This document shows positions 1-6,882 of a stretch of DNA of 12,135 nucleotides, piece after piece. A model generated the notes under the pieces. That model was given only the letters and a program-made list of their open reading frames with translations, ran no database searches and was not told the origin of the DNA. The first letter of the stretch is position 1, and each line of letters begins with the position of its first letter. A program made the translations under genes and the position numbers. Location: the NCBI GenBank assembly GCA_964436865.1, contig CAYTFK010000217.1, positions 1-12,135 of the forward strand. The letters run 5' to 3'. This DNA comes from JAXGPP01 sp964436865. Lineage in GTDB: Bacteria; Planctomycetota; Planctomycetia; Pirellulales; Thermoguttaceae.

Positions 1-962
1 GGTTCGACGTGCCGATCCGGCAGGCCGGCATCGACTTCGCCAATAGCGGCTACCCCTTGTGGCACGCCAACAAGGCGGGGCGCGACAACCTCCGTGCCGG
101 CATCGCCCCGCCCGATTCGGGCCACCCGAAGTTCAACAAGCACGCCGACGATATTGACTACCAGATCGAGGCCGATTTTGCCGGCATCATCGCCCCCGGC
201 ATGCCCGGTATCGTGATTGATCTGGGCGAGAAGTTCGGCCGGTTGATGAATTACGGCGACGGCCTGTATGGCGGGCAGTTTGTCGGCGGCATGTACGCCG
301 AGGCGTACTTTGAGGACGATCCGGTCAAGCTGGTTGCAGCCGGCCTCAAGTGCATCCCGGAGGGGAGTCAGTACGCGGAGATGGTCCGCGATCTGATGAT
401 TTGGTACCGCGAGGACCCCCAGGACTGGCAGAAGACCTGGCAGAAGATCGAAGACAAATACAACCTCAACCCGGCTTATCGGCGCGCGTCGTGCAACGGC
501 ACCGATCCTGGCTTCAACATCGACGCCAAGATCAACGGCGCCTACATCGTCATGGGCTTGCTGTACGGCCACCGCGACCCCGACCAGACGATCATCATTT
601 CGACGCGTTGCGGCCAGGACTCCGACTGCAATCCGTCGAGCGCTGCCGGAGTGCTCTTCACCACCATGGGCGCCGGTCGCCTCCCCGACCGCTACACGGC
701 GGAACTCGACCGGGACGAGGTCTTCAGCCACACGGCCTACAGTTTTTCAAAGCTGGTTGAAGTCTGCGAGGCCCTTACCCGGCAGGCCGTCAAGCGCGTC
801 GGCGGCCGCATCGAGCGCATGCCCGAGGGCGAGATGCTCGTGCTGCCGGTCAAGGGCGTGAAGCCGAGCAAGCTCGAACAGTGCTGGGAGCCCGGCCCGG
901 TGGCCAACTCCCGCTTCACCGATGAAGAGCGGGAGAAGATCACCGCGCGGGAGAAGGAATGA
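1..962 (+). CDS. ADP-ribosylglycohydrolase family protein, 5' end outside window
   Basis: The reading frame is open from the first full codon at position 3, and the first possible start (GTG at 9) falls inside conserved-looking sequence, so the gene almost certainly begins upstream and only its C-terminal 319 or so residues are seen. Numbering from that GTG, an ADDID acidic cluster lies near residues 46-50, and a GQDSDCN segment at 202-208 matches the C-terminal metal-binding GGDxD-type motif of the ADP-ribosylglycohydrolase (DraG/ARH) fold. In that family two magnesium ions held by Asp residues help cleave the bond between ADP-ribose and its target. The motif here has Q where glycine is usual, so the substrate may differ from ADP-ribosyl-protein; large planctomycete members of this family are mostly uncharacterised. 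The gene is convergent with the reductase/rhodanese gene, and an inverted repeat starts at its stop codon. The family call is fairly secure, the substrate is not. Confidence 0.8.
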   Translation, partial: FDVPIRQAGIDFANSGYPLWHANKAGRDNLRAGIAPPDSGHPKFNKHADDIDYQIEADFAGIIAPGMPGIVIDLGEKFGRLMNYGDGLYGGQFVGGMYAEAYFEDDPVKLVAAGLKCIPEGSQYAEMVRDLMIWYREDPQDWQKTWQKIEDKYNLNPAYRRASCNGTDPGFNIDAKINGAYIVMGLLYGHRDPDQTIIISTRCGQDSDCNPSSAAGVLFTTMGAGRLPDRYTAELDRDEVFSHTAYSFSKLVEVCEALTRQAVKRVGGRIERMPEGEMLVLPVKGVKPSKLEQCWEPGPVANSRFTDEEREKITAREKE

Positions 963-1025
963 CCAGTGACCAGGCCCCGATGACCACTGCGCTTTCGATC
1001 TTCATTGGTCATTGGTGCCTAGTCA
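960..1025. repeat. Heptad-built inverted repeat, copy 1
   Basis: Arms at 967-989 and 1003-1025 are 23 bases each and match as an inverted repeat at 19 of 23 positions, with a 13-base centre. The sequence is phased in 7-base units: TGACCAG at 960 and again at 967, a degenerate unit at 974, and TGACCAC at 981. On the minus strand reading down from 1025 the units are TGACTAG, then GCACCAA, then TGACCAA. The element starts on the stop codon of the upstream plus-strand gene and ends 12 bases before the stop of the convergent minus-strand gene. A related copy lies at 7627-7698. There is no T-tract, so it is not a standard intrinsic terminator. A bidirectional transcription end or a dispersed palindromic repeat are both possible. 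Confidence 0.75.
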
Positions 1026-1037
1026 TGGGGGCGTTTT

Positions 1038-2708
1038 TCACTTGGCGGGCGGCATTGTGCGGTACGACGTGATGCCGCCGGAGAGGCTGCGGACCCGGAA
1101 ACCCTTTTGGGCGAGGATCCGGGCGGCAAAATACGAGGTGCGGCCGACGGCGCAATGTACCCAGATCTCGCGCTCGCGCGGCAGTTCGCCGAGCCGGGAT
1201 CGCAACTCGCCAAGGGGGATGTTGACTGTGCCGGGCACCGACTCCGCCGCCGCGGCGGAAGCCGGACGAACGTCCACCACCAGTGGTTTTTCCGCCTCAG
1301 ATCCGGCCAATCGCTGCCAGTCTTCCCAGTGGACGACATCGACGTCGCCGCGGAGCACGTTCGCGGCGGCGAATCCGGCGATGTTGATCGGATCGCGGGC
1401 CGAACCATACTGCGGCGCGTAACAGAGTTCCGCTTCTTCGAGATCGTAAACGGTGGCCTGTTTCTGGATCGCCATTGCCAACACGTCGATCCGTTTGTCC
1501 ACGCCTTCCTTCCCCATCGCCTGAGCGCCCAGGATGCGGCCGGTTTCCGGATCGAACAACAGCTTGATCGCCATTGGCTCGGCGCCCGGATAGTAACCCG
1601 CGTGGCTCAATGAGTGGGTATAGACCTTTTCGTAGGGCATGCCGGCTTTCTGGAGCGTCTTCTCGGTCGCGCCCGTGAGCGCCATCGTCAGGCCGAAAAG
1701 TCCGACGACGCCCGTGCCCTGGGTGCCGCGGAAACGGGCGGCACGTCCGGCGATCACATCGGCGGCGATCCGGCCCTGTCGGCCTGCCGGCCCTGCCAGC
1801 GGCACGATCGTCGGCTGGCCGGTGACCCAGTCGCGGACCTCCACGGCGTCGCCTACGGCCCAGATCGCCGGGTCGGAAGTCTGCATCTGCTCGTTCACCC
1901 GAATACCGCCCGTGGGGCCGATTTCCAGCCCCGCCTCGCGGGCCAGTTTGACGTCGGGCCGCACGCCCACGGCCATGATCACCAGGTGGGCAGGAATCGG
2001 CTCGCTGCCGGTCACCTGGACCATCACGAGTCCGTCGGGACCGGCCTGGAAACCGGTCACCTGGCTCCCCAGCCGCAAGTCGACGTCGCGCCGCCGGATC
2101 TCCTCTTCGACGGGGCGGACCATTTCCGGATCCATTACCGCCATGATCTGGTCGAGCCGCTCCAGCACCGTAATGCTCAGGCCGCGGCGGTGGAAGTTCT
2201 CGAGCATTTCCAGCCCGATGTAGCCGGCCCCCACGATCACCACCCGGGTAGCCTTCTTCTGCTCGATCCAGCCGTTGATGCGGTCCACGTCTTCCAGGTT
2301 GCGGAGCGTGAAGATGCCCGGCAGATCGCTGCCCGGCAAGGGCAGCCGGACCGGTTCGGCACCTGGTGAAAGCACTAGTGCGTCGTAGCGCTCGGTCGAC
2401 AGGGCTCCGGACTGCACGTTGCGGATTTCGACGGTCTGCTGCTTGCGATCGATCCTCTCCACCGATTGCCGCGTGCGGACTTCGATTCGGAACATGTCGC
2501 GGAACTGTTCCGGTGTGACGAGGAGGAGCTTCTGCCGCGCCTTGATCACGCCGCCCACATAGTACGGCAAACCGCAGTTGGCGAACGACACGTCGGCACC
2601 ACGCTCGTAGAGGAAGATCTCCGCCTCTTCATCGAGGCGGCGCAACCGTGCGGCGCATGCCGCTCCACCCGCCACGCCACCCACGATCAGGACTCGCTTC
2701 GACGCCAT
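1038..2708 (-). CDS. CoA-disulfide reductase / rhodanese fusion (FAD-dependent pyridine nucleotide-disulfide oxidoreductase)
   Basis: This 556-residue protein has the architecture of CoADR-Rhd enzymes, which reduce CoA-disulfides, CoA-persulfides or polysulfides with NAD(P)H. Residues 6-16 carry the FAD-binding GGVAGGA loop. Cys45 in SFANCGLPYYVG is the single redox cysteine typical of the CoADR group, rather than the CxxxxC pair of classical disulfide reductases. GAGYIG at 160-165 is the NAD(P)-binding motif and AVGDA at 284-288 the second FAD contact. Tyrosines in the HAGYYPG (369-375) and CYAPQYG (429-435) segments probably correspond to the active-site tyrosines of the family. From about residue 473 a rhodanese domain follows, with catalytic Cys519 in HCAVGRT. 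The length matches known fusions. The ATG at 2708 has a GAGG ribosome site at 2715-2718. It lies 81 bases after the ATC-hydrolase-like gene on the same strand. Likely roles are sulfane-sulfur handling or thiol redox balance; no obvious export signal, so cytoplasmic. Confidence 0.9.
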   Translation of the reverse strand: MASKRVLIVGGVAGGAACAARLRRLDEEAEIFLYERGADVSFANCGLPYYVGGVIKARQKLLLVTPEQFRDMFRIEVRTRQSVERIDRKQQTVEIRNVQSGALSTERYDALVLSPGAEPVRLPLPGSDLPGIFTLRNLEDVDRINGWIEQKKATRVVIVGAGYIGLEMLENFHRRGLSITVLERLDQIMAVMDPEMVRPVEEEIRRRDVDLRLGSQVTGFQAGPDGLVMVQVTGSEPIPAHLVIMAVGVRPDVKLAREAGLEIGPTGGIRVNEQMQTSDPAIWAVGDAVEVRDWVTGQPTIVPLAGPAGRQGRIAADVIAGRAARFRGTQGTGVVGLFGLTMALTGATEKTLQKAGMPYEKVYTHSLSHAGYYPGAEPMAIKLLFDPETGRILGAQAMGKEGVDKRIDVLAMAIQKQATVYDLEEAELCYAPQYGSARDPINIAGFAAANVLRGDVDVVHWEDWQRLAGSEAEKPLVVDVRPASAAAAESVPGTVNIPLGELRSRLGELPREREIWVHCAVGRTSYFAARILAQKGFRVRSLSGGITSYRTMPPAK

Positions 2709-2738
2709 GATTAACCTCGCTATTCTCGATACGCGGAT

Positions 2739-2769
2739 CGGGGGCGGAATCAGCCAGTTGATGCCCCCG
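2739..2769 (-). promoter_or_regulatory. Bulged hairpin between the ATC-hydrolase-like and reductase genes
   Basis: A 7-base inverted repeat (CGGGGGC at 2739-2745, GCCCCCG at 2763-2769) encloses a second 4-base one (ATCA 2749-2752, TGAT 2759-2762). Together they make an 11-pair stem with a 3-base bulge and a 6-base loop. It sits 21 bases past the stop of the upstream gene and 31 bases before the reductase ATG. No T-tract follows on the minus strand. It could act as a processing or attenuation hairpin within an operon, or as a weak terminator. Confidence 0.4.
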
Positions 2770-2789
2770 CACTCCCCGCTTGGTAAATC

Positions 2790-3272
2790 TCACTTGCCCG
2801 GGCGGATATGCAGGTAACAGCAGCCTTCGTTGCCGGGTTGCCAGGTGTCGGCCGTAAACTCGAAGCCGGCGCCCTCGAATGTGCCGTTGTCGACCCGTGC
2901 CGCAATGCGGCAGAGCGTAGCCACCTCGGTTTCCGGCAAACCGGCCTCCTGCCAGGCATCGCGCAACGGACAGCCGTGGAACTTGATATCCAGGCCCTCG
3001 GCGTCGCAGCGCAGCACTTCGGGCTGAAACATCCGGCCTTCGTCGGGAATTCCTCCGATGAATGCTTCTTTGAGAGCCTCCAGATTCGCCGGGGCGTAGG
3101 GGGCAAACTTCTTCCCGACCTGCTCTCCGCGGCGATAGATCGCCCGCTTCAAGATCTCCTCGGCCCGCTCCTGTCCAAGTTCACTCCGCAACTCATCAAA
3201 GATGAGGTGGTACAGTAGCGCGCGATTCTTGTACGAGTCGTAAAGCGCGCGCCGCAGTGCTTCGTCCGCCAT
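2790..3272 (-). CDS. L-2-amino-thiazoline-4-carboxylic acid hydrolase-like protein
   Basis: This 160-residue protein resembles the ATC hydrolase family (Pfam PF14196, by recollection). Its founding members open the thiazoline ring of L-2-amino-thiazoline-4-carboxylate on the way to L-cysteine. The N-terminal half is mostly predicted helix (residues 1-75). The C-terminal half holds the recognisable segments: HGCPLRDAW at 99-107, LCRIAARVD at 120-128 and GCCYLH at 150-155. Cysteines are at 89, 101, 121, 151 and 152, and could serve catalysis, metal binding or redox sensing. Most family members are not proven ATC hydrolases, so the reaction is uncertain. The ATG at 3272 follows a GGAG ribosome site at 3278-3281. 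The reductase/rhodanese gene lies 81 bases downstream on the same strand, which supports a thiol-related role by context only. No signal peptide or membrane segment is visible. Confidence 0.62.
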   Translation of the reverse strand: MADEALRRALYDSYKNRALLYHLIFDELRSELGQERAEEILKRAIYRRGEQVGKKFAPYAPANLEALKEAFIGGIPDEGRMFQPEVLRCDAEGLDIKFHGCPLRDAWQEAGLPETEVATLCRIAARVDNGTFEGAGFEFTADTWQPGNEGCCYLHIRPGK

Positions 3273-3396
3273 GGTGTCTCCATCCGGTCAGTTCGTCGGC
3301 ACGCGCTCGCCCGGGGCCCGTCGGAGATGACAGGCCGGGCGGTGCACTCCAGGGCGACAATGTTCATGCCGCCGCTTACCGATCAACGTCGGAATT

Positions 3397-5196
3397 CTAC
3401 CGAGGCGGTAAATGGGTGGAAGCATCCCCAGTGCGAGGGGTGTCGGCCGCGGTGGAGCGAGCAGTCCGGCCGATCGGCTGACCGGCGGCCACGTTTGCAT
3501 GCTGGTGGACGAGACCCAGTTCGGCGGCCGTGTACACTCGGTATCTACCGGCGGTCAGAAATCCGCTCTGCGGGAAGCGGAAATATTCTTCCGCCTCGGG
3601 CAGAATCCACTTGGCGACCGCCACCAGTGTGTCGTGCCGGCTTGTTGACCATTCCGGCATGCGGTAGGGCCGCACCGTGAGGAGTTGGCTTGGCTTCAGT
3701 TCCGCGCGGAGCCTGGGGGCGAGATAGAACACCAGCGAGCCAATGCGGTCTTCAACCACGACCAGTTGCGCGGGAAGCCGGCCGAGGCGATTGATGTGCC
3801 GGGCGAGGTCAGGGGCCGAGTTCACCGCGGCGGCTGGCGGGCCAATTACAGCAAGCGCGACCACAAACTGCGGCGCGATGCAAAGAATGCCCGCCGCCAA
3901 ACCCGACGTTCTTCGCTGGGCACGCCATAGTGCCAGCGGCGCAAGGCACGTCATTCCGGCGGCAATAGCCAACACCCAGCTTACCGCGGAGAACCGCACA
4001 TCGAGTACCGCAGCCGCGACTGCCAATGCCAGCGGCAACAGAAACGGGCCGGTCAGGCTGGCCAGGTAGAACGTGGCGGTGGTGATCCGCTCGACTGCCG
4101 GCGACACCTGGCGGTTGAGAATCCGATCCCAGAGCACGGCCACGACGATTACCAGGGCCGGCAGCACGGGCCAGATGTAGGTCACGAGTTTCGATCCGGC
4201 CAGTGTCAGGAGCAGCGTGTTGCCGACAAGCCAGCAGAGCACGAGCGTCATTCCATTCGAAGCAGTGCGTCGTCCCTGTTCTGTCTCATAGTCCTCGCCG
4301 TGACACCTGGCTCTAGTCCACCAGTCGGCGGCGGCACTGGGCAGGTAAAGCGTCCAAGGGAGGCCGCCAAAGAGCAGGATCGGCAGATAGAACCACCATG
4401 CCTCGTCGGCGTGACGCTGACTGCTGGTGGCGTAGCCTAGCAGGTGCCGATCGACGAAGTAGTAATGCAGATAGCCGGGATTCCGAAGTTCCATGGCGAT
4501 ATACCAGCCGGCCGCAATGGCCACCGCAAGCGACAGCGCCAGTGCGGCACGGACACAGGTCGCCCAGGTCAGGCGACGCGCAATCATGACATAGCCTCCC
4601 ATGGCCACGCCAGCGATCGCGAATCCCATCAGCCCTTTAGTCAGGCATGCCAGTCCCAGCACACAACCTGCCCCGGCGACCGCCCAAACCATCTTGCGGC
4701 GGCTCTCGGTCCGCTCCGCTTCCCAGAATAGCAAGATCGCAAGGTTCGTCCACGGCACGAGCGCCACGTCGTGGGCCGGCACTTGCGTGAGGGCGACGGG
4801 CAGCACGGCAACCGAATACATCGCCGCCGCCATCGTGCCGACGCACGGCGAGAACAGCCGCCAGGCCACGAGCCCCGTCGTTACGACTCCCAGCAGTCCG
4901 AAGACCATTCCCGGGAGTCGCACGGCCGCTTCGCTCATCCCGAACACTTTCAGTGATGCCGCCTGGCACCAGGTAAAGAGCACCGGTTTGTCGAAGAATG
5001 GCTCCCCGACGAACCGCGGCGTAATCCAATCGCCCCGTTCCGCCATTTCCTGGGCGATCGCAGCGTGGAGACCCTCATCGGGATCGATGAGTGGAATTCC
5101 TAAAAAGAGGGGGTAGGCGAAGAAGACCGGTATCAGCAACAGGCCGATTACCAGCCAGGTTGTCCAGCTTCCCGGCGTCTGAGTACCCGTGTCCAT
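3397..5196 (-). CDS. ArnT-like glycosyltransferase, GT39 / PMT family integral membrane protein
   Basis: A 599-residue polytopic membrane protein, with roughly eleven or more hydrophobic segments between residues 15 and 452, then a soluble C-terminal part. IDPDEG at 37-42 is the acidic loop-1 motif of GT-C glycosyltransferases and RFVGEPFFDKPVLFTW at 61-76 is the following conserved segment, with DKPV where DKPP is usual. GSKLVTYIWPVLPAL near 334-348 matches the late SKLPTYxxPxxP motif. Such enzymes move a sugar from a polyprenyl-phosphate carrier onto lipid A or other acceptors on the outer face of the inner membrane; the sugar and acceptor here are unknown. The last 40 residues look unconserved. 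Start choice: an in-frame TTG at 5214 would add six residues, but only the ATG at 5196 has a well-placed AAGGA. The gene sits 124 bases upstream of the ATC-hydrolase-like gene and probably has its own promoter. Confidence 0.87.
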   Translation of the reverse strand: MDTGTQTPGSWTTWLVIGLLLIPVFFAYPLFLGIPLIDPDEGLHAAIAQEMAERGDWITPRFVGEPFFDKPVLFTWCQAASLKVFGMSEAAVRLPGMVFGLLGVVTTGLVAWRLFSPCVGTMAAAMYSVAVLPVALTQVPAHDVALVPWTNLAILLFWEAERTESRRKMVWAVAGAGCVLGLACLTKGLMGFAIAGVAMGGYVMIARRLTWATCVRAALALSLAVAIAAGWYIAMELRNPGYLHYYFVDRHLLGYATSSQRHADEAWWFYLPILLFGGLPWTLYLPSAAADWWTRARCHGEDYETEQGRRTASNGMTLVLCWLVGNTLLLTLAGSKLVTYIWPVLPALVIVVAVLWDRILNRQVSPAVERITTATFYLASLTGPFLLPLALAVAAAVLDVRFSAVSWVLAIAAGMTCLAPLALWRAQRRTSGLAAGILCIAPQFVVALAVIGPPAAAVNSAPDLARHINRLGRLPAQLVVVEDRIGSLVFYLAPRLRAELKPSQLLTVRPYRMPEWSTSRHDTLVAVAKWILPEAEEYFRFPQSGFLTAGRYRVYTAAELGLVHQHANVAAGQPIGRTARSTAADTPRTGDASTHLPPR

Positions 5197-5203
5197 GGCA
5201 TCG

Positions 5204-5208
5204 TCCTT
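5204..5208 (-). promoter_or_regulatory. Ribosome binding site fixing the glycosyltransferase start
   Basis: AAGGA on the minus strand lies 7 bases before the ATG at 5196. It overlaps codons 3-4 of the longer TTG reading and therefore argues for the shorter protein. Confidence 0.65.
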
Positions 5209-5241
5209 GACCAATTCAGGGCGCGTCGTCCGGAAAGCCCT

Positions 5242-5269
5242 ATCCTACGTTCAAGCCGGGCTGTCACAA
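5242..5269 (-). promoter_or_regulatory. Possible sigma-70-type promoter for the glycosyltransferase
   Basis: On the minus strand TTGTGA (5264-5269) and TAGGAT (5242-5247) are separated by 16 bases, each matching four of six consensus positions. A start near 5235 would give a leader of about 40 bases before the ATG at 5196. In a GC-rich genome such weak matches are common, so this is only a candidate. Confidence 0.33.
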
Positions 5270-5378
5270 ATCCCAGATTCCCCATTCCTGTCGGCGCACT
5301 GCCGTCGGTGTGCCCGGCGGGCGCACTGATACTCAGCCGGCGCACGAGGTCAACCTCTGTCCCGGCCGGGCGAAAGCG

Positions 5379-5438
5379 TGTCCACGGCTGGGGGCCGTGG
5401 ACATGGCACCCGGCTAGAAAGGGCAGGCGGACGCCTGC
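5379..5438 (-). terminator. Two tandem hairpins downstream of the first oxidoreductase gene
   Basis: The spacer after the oxidoreductase stop holds a perfect 10-pair stem, TGTCCACGGC at 5379-5388 with GCCGTGGACA at 5394-5403 around a 5-base loop, and a second stem, GCAGGC at 5423-5428 with GCCTGC at 5433-5438. Both lie between the minus-strand stop at 5462 and the next possible promoter at 5242-5269, where a transcription end is expected. Neither is followed by a T-tract on the minus strand. A dispersed REP-like repeat is the main alternative. The rest of the spacer (5270-5378) has three GGCGCAC repeats (about 5293, 5320, 5338) and the palindrome CCCGGCCGGG (5361-5370), but no gene. Confidence 0.45.
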
Positions 5439-5461
5439 ACCACAACCAGCGAAGCAGCGTC

Positions 5462-6775
5462 CTATCCGAGCTTCCAGGGCTTGCGGTACTCGTAGTGCAA
5501 GAGATCGTTGGCTTCGCGGATGTTGGTGATCTCTTCCTTTTCGGGGTCCCACTCCAGCCGCTGGCGGACTTCGAGCGAGATGTTGGCCAAAAGGCTCATG
5601 GTCGTCGAGCGGTGCGCCACCTCAACGTCGCACGTCGGCGTCTGGCGGCTCCGCATGCAGTCGAGGAAATTCCGGGCGTGGACGGAGGTGAGGTTCGAGT
5701 TGCCTTCGGAGGCGCTCACGTTGATCGGCTCCATCCGCGGCGCAGGGTCCTGGAACTGGCCGCCGCGCTCCGGCACGACCTCGTAGCCGTTGTCATTAGC
5801 AAAGAGCGTCCCTTTCGTGCCGCGGAGCTCGACGTAGCCGCCGCGGGCCATCGTCTGGTTGCCGCAGGCTTCGTACTGCCCGAAGATCACCAGCCGGCCG
5901 CTGGGGAACTCGAAATTGGCCTCCATGGTGTCGGGGATCGTGCGATCGTCGTCCACGGCGTAGCGGCCGCCCATGGCGCAGATCGAGGTTGGCGCCAGGT
6001 CGTCGGTCATCCAGCGGATGAGGTCGAGGAAATGCACGCCGTTGTTGGCGATCTGCGACGAGTAGAGATGCCACCAGCGGAACTTGTAGGGGGCGATGGT
6101 CGCCTGGAACGGTCGCTCGGGCCGCGGGCCGAGCCACATGTCCCAGTTGAGGTCGGCCGGCGGCTCGCTCGGCGGGGCGTGGCCGATGCCGTTGGGCCAC
6201 ATGTTGCTGCGGTGGTAACAGCGGGCCACGGTCACTTTGCCAATCCCGTCGGACCGAACCAGTTCGACCGCCTTGCCGTAGGTGGGGCCGGAGCGGCGGT
6301 GGATTCCTACCTGCACAATCCGGCCAGTTTCGCGGGCCACCTCAACCATCCGCCGCCCCTCGCGGACGGTGATCGACAGCGGTTTCTCGACGTATACGTC
6401 CTTTCCCGCGCGGCAGGCGTCGATGGTCATGATCGCGTGCCAGTGGTCGGGCGTGGCGACGACGACCGCGTCGATGTCCGGCCGTTCGAGCAGTTTGCGG
6501 TAATCACCGATAATTGAAGCTTTGCCGTCGGCGAACTTCTGGTTGGCGGCTTCGGCGGTGGACTGCGAGACGTCGCAGATCGCCGCGACCTCAGCGTCCT
6601 TGTGCGGTTCAAACGCGCTCAAAAGCTGCCCGCCGCGGTTGGCCACGCCGATGAAGCCCAGCCGAATGCGGTCGTTGGCGCCAAAGGCACGGCGTTGACC
6701 GAGCGCTGTAAGGCCGAAGGCGGCCGCGGCGCTGGCCTGCGTGAAACTGCGTCGAGTGAGTCGCTGGTCTGGCAT
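5462..6775 (-). CDS. Gfo/Idh/MocA family oxidoreductase with Tat leader (paralog 1)
   Basis: A 437-residue NAD(P)-dependent sugar or polyol dehydrogenase-like protein. The N-terminus has TRRSFTQA at residues 7-14, a twin-arginine motif, followed by an alanine-rich stretch, so the protein is probably exported folded with its cofactor; no clear AxA cleavage site is visible. The Rossmann segment GFIGVANRGG is at 40-49. ATPDHWH at 107-113 and VEKPLS at 129-134 (catalytic Lys131) are the family hallmarks, and GVHFLDLIRW at 246-255 supplies the likely catalytic His248. The C-terminal part resembles the bacterial-type C-terminal domain abundant in planctomycete members. The substrate cannot be told. 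The ATG at 6775 has a GGGAG site at 6783-6787. A close paralog lies at 7703-9049 on the same strand, with a DUF4058 gene between them on the other strand. Confidence 0.9.
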   Translation of the reverse strand: MPDQRLTRRSFTQASAAAAFGLTALGQRRAFGANDRIRLGFIGVANRGGQLLSAFEPHKDAEVAAICDVSQSTAEAANQKFADGKASIIGDYRKLLERPDIDAVVVATPDHWHAIMTIDACRAGKDVYVEKPLSITVREGRRMVEVARETGRIVQVGIHRRSGPTYGKAVELVRSDGIGKVTVARCYHRSNMWPNGIGHAPPSEPPADLNWDMWLGPRPERPFQATIAPYKFRWWHLYSSQIANNGVHFLDLIRWMTDDLAPTSICAMGGRYAVDDDRTIPDTMEANFEFPSGRLVIFGQYEACGNQTMARGGYVELRGTKGTLFANDNGYEVVPERGGQFQDPAPRMEPINVSASEGNSNLTSVHARNFLDCMRSRQTPTCDVEVAHRSTTMSLLANISLEVRQRLEWDPEKEEITNIREANDLLHYEYRKPWKLG

Positions 6776-6801
6776 CTCGTTGCTCCCGGGTTTTGGCCTC
6801 C

Positions 6802-6830
6802 ATTCTGTCCGGTAGGCCGCGGTTTTGCAA
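6802..6830 (-). promoter_or_regulatory. Candidate promoter for oxidoreductase paralog 1
   Basis: On the minus strand TTGCAA (6825-6830) and CAGAAT (6802-6807) are 17 bases apart, each with four of six consensus matches, about 20-25 bases upstream of the start codon region. The TTGCAA box is self-complementary and can also be read towards the DUF4058 gene. Confidence 0.4.
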
Positions 6831-6851
6831 TCGCCGCCGGGCGGATAGAAT
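6825..6851 (+). promoter_or_regulatory. Candidate promoter for the DUF4058 gene
   Basis: TTGCAA (6825-6830) and TAGAAT (6846-6851, five of six matches) are 15 bases apart, a short spacer. The leader to the ATG at 6883 would be about 25 bases and contains the GGGAGG site at 6871-6876. The -10 box is the more convincing half. Confidence 0.38.
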
Positions 6852-6882
6852 GTGAGAAAGGTCGGCTTCTGGGAGGATTGCC

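Noticed and set aside
1614..2369. Plus-strand open frame opposite the reductase/rhodanese gene
   Set aside because: His/Asp/Arg-rich shadow of a gene with FAD, NAD and rhodanese motifs; no ribosome site or family resemblance.
3273..3396. TAGAAT at 3394-3399 (minus strand) as a -10 box for the ATC-hydrolase-like gene
   Set aside because: It overlaps the TAG stop of the glycosyltransferase, has no acceptable -35 partner and would leave a leader of over 110 bases. Nothing else was seen in this gap except the GGAG ribosome site.
5148..5552. Minus-strand open frame across the spacer between the glycosyltransferase and oxidoreductase paralog 1
   Set aside because: It overlaps both neighbouring genes, translates the hairpin region into Arg/Gly/Pro-rich sequence and has no recognisable domain.
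5378..6517. Long plus-strand open frame (379 codons) opposite oxidoreductase paralog 1
   Set aside because: It mirrors a gene with clear family motifs. A comparable antisense frame lies opposite paralog 2 at 8294-9100 with similar translated phrases, which simply reflects the paralogy and high GC.
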